A DNA stretch of 23,572 nt from Spartobacteria bacterium (GTDB taxonomy: Bacteria > Verrucomicrobiota > Verrucomicrobiia > Chthoniobacterales > UBA6821). The stretch spans positions 1-23,572 of the forward strand of contig CANIBV010000011.1 in assembly GCA_947466005.1 (NCBI GenBank). The letters run 5' to 3'. The first letter of the stretch is position 1. Each line of letters starts with the position of its first letter. Under the pieces are notes generated by a model. That model did not search any database. It saw only the letters and a program-made list of their open reading frames with translations, and was not told where the DNA came from. The position numbers and the translations under genes are program-made. This document shows, piece after piece, positions 22,987 through 23,572 of the stretch.

Positions 22987-23145
22987 CTATCTTTCATCAT
23001 TAATGAGGCTTTCTCTATGAGAGATGGCATCAGTCGATTTCCCCGCGCCGGATAGTCCTGTCAGCCAAACAATCATGAATAAGAATGCACTGATTGCGTA
23101 AATCTGAGCCAGTCTGAAACGCAGGAGACTCCATCGAAAACTCAT
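22987..23145 (-). CDS. Small 52-residue ORF with hydrophobic segment and APS-kinase-like P-loop (possible gene fragment)
   Basis: Its ATG (23143-23145) overlaps the stop codon of the glycosyltransferase by 4 bases (ATGA), so it is well placed for translation. The product begins MSFRWSLLRFRL, has a hydrophobic stretch (about 14-30, IYAISAFLFMIV) and then WLTGLSGAGKST. This is a perfect Walker A motif with the wording typical of adenylylsulfate kinase (CysC). It ends 12 residues later at TAG. Either it is the remnant of a cysC-like gene or a small membrane protein with a chance P-loop. I found no continuation of CysC in any frame in 22858-22986. Judged real as an ORF, uncertain as a functional gene. 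Confidence 0.5.
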   Translation of the reverse strand: MSFRWSLLRFRLAQIYAISAFLFMIVWLTGLSGAGKSTDAISHRESLINDER

Positions 23146-23572
23146 CGCTGCTCCTCCAAGACCTTCTCGTAGAGCGCCTCGATACGCCTCACAAGCCCTC
23201 GGATCTCATAGCGCTCTAGGATTGTTGACCGGGCATTGCCCCCAAGCTTCCGGGCCAACCCCGCCTCTTCTAGCACTCTCTCTAGCGCCGAGACAAAACC
23301 CTGCGCCTCGCGCGCAGGCACCAGAAGGGCATCTCTTTCATTTTTGCAAACTTCAGCAATTCCATCCACAGAGGAGGCCACCACAGAAAGACCACAGGAC
23401 ATCGCCTCAAGGAGAGTCATCGGCGTTCCCTCAAAATCCGAGGTCATCAGCAGCATATCAAGGGCGTGATAAAGACTGACCCGATCAGAGACATGCCCGA
23501 GAAAGCGGACGTGATCGCCGAGGCCTAGGGTGAAAGCCTTTGCTTTCAGCTCCTCCTCCTGCGGCCCAGTTC
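23142..23572 (-). CDS. Glycosyltransferase family 4 (GT-B fold), C-terminal part, runs off right edge
   Basis: The visible 142 C-terminal residues show the nucleotide-sugar-binding half of a GT-B glycosyltransferase of the GT4/group 1 kind: GDHVRFLGHVSDRVSLYHALD, then FEGTPMTLLEAMSCGLSVVAS. The latter contains the EX7E motif that contacts the donor. VDGIAEVC and GFVSALERVLEE follow in the usual order. The frame is open to the window end, so the N-terminal acceptor domain lies beyond it. The donor and acceptor cannot be told. It probably acts at the inner membrane face in exopolysaccharide or lipid glycosylation. The stop overlaps the small ORF start by 4 bases. Confidence 0.92.
   Translation of the reverse strand, partial: TGPQEEELKAKAFTLGLGDHVRFLGHVSDRVSLYHALDMLLMTSDFEGTPMTLLEAMSCGLSVVASSVDGIAEVCKNERDALLVPAREAQGFVSALERVLEEAGLARKLGGNARSTILERYEIRGLVRRIEALYEKVLEEQR

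Noticed and set aside
1..23572. CRISPR arrays, phage genes or restriction systems
   Set aside because: No regularly spaced direct repeats, integrases, structural phage genes or methyltransferase motifs were seen.

Overview
The window is a gene-dense, moderately GC-rich stretch of a bacterial chromosome. About 80% of it is transcribed on the minus strand. Three things together suggest Verrucomicrobiota or a nearby PVC lineage: an rplK-rplA-rplJ-rplL-rpoB block, an mcsA-mcsB-clpC block without ctsR, and almost no Shine-Dalgarno sequences, even on ribosomal protein genes. This assignment is inference; no 16S gene is present.

Left part (1-5343). The minus-strand L11/L1/L10/L12/RNA polymerase beta block runs off the left edge inside rpoB. 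The secE-nusG genes that usually precede rplK are replaced by a divergent yqgE-family (DUF179) gene. The rplL-rpoB gap is 335 bases and holds a good promoter candidate and a GC-rich hairpin.

Sphingolipid block (5342-8731). Three minus-strand genes form a probable operon: a serine-palmitoyltransferase-type alpha-oxoamine synthase, a GNAT-superfamily protein of the bacterial ceramide synthase type, and an extended SDR of the CerR (ceramide reductase) type. Together they match the Caulobacter pathway for bacterial ceramide. The first two genes overlap by 146 bases in different frames. A tRNA-Pro(UGG) gene lies upstream.

Middle (9016-12032). A GH130-family glycoside phosphorylase/hydrolase is preceded by an IS3-type transposase remnant whose stop codon overlaps the GH130 start. 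Next comes a diverged dispersed repeat and a CBS/MgtE-like membrane protein.

Proteostasis block (12088-17232). A class IV aminotransferase (ilvE-like), mcsA, mcsB and clpC are tightly packed, with 4-base overlaps at mcsA/mcsB and mcsB/clpC. This is a protein-arginine phosphorylation plus ClpC unfoldase module lacking the CtsR repressor. The MgtE-like gene may be the last gene of the unit.

Right part (17410-23572). On the minus strand, infA (IF-1), an AT-hook plus winged-helix protein and a long-chain acyl-CoA synthetase lie in series. On the plus strand, a DEDDy exonuclease-like gene overlaps a TPR protein by 4 bases. Then come a 172-base element with inverted-repeat ends that shares a segment with the repeat near 10.9 kb, an SH3-type lipoprotein, a 52-codon ORF carrying an APS-kinase-like P-loop sequence, and the C-terminal part of a GT4 glycosyltransferase running off the right edge.
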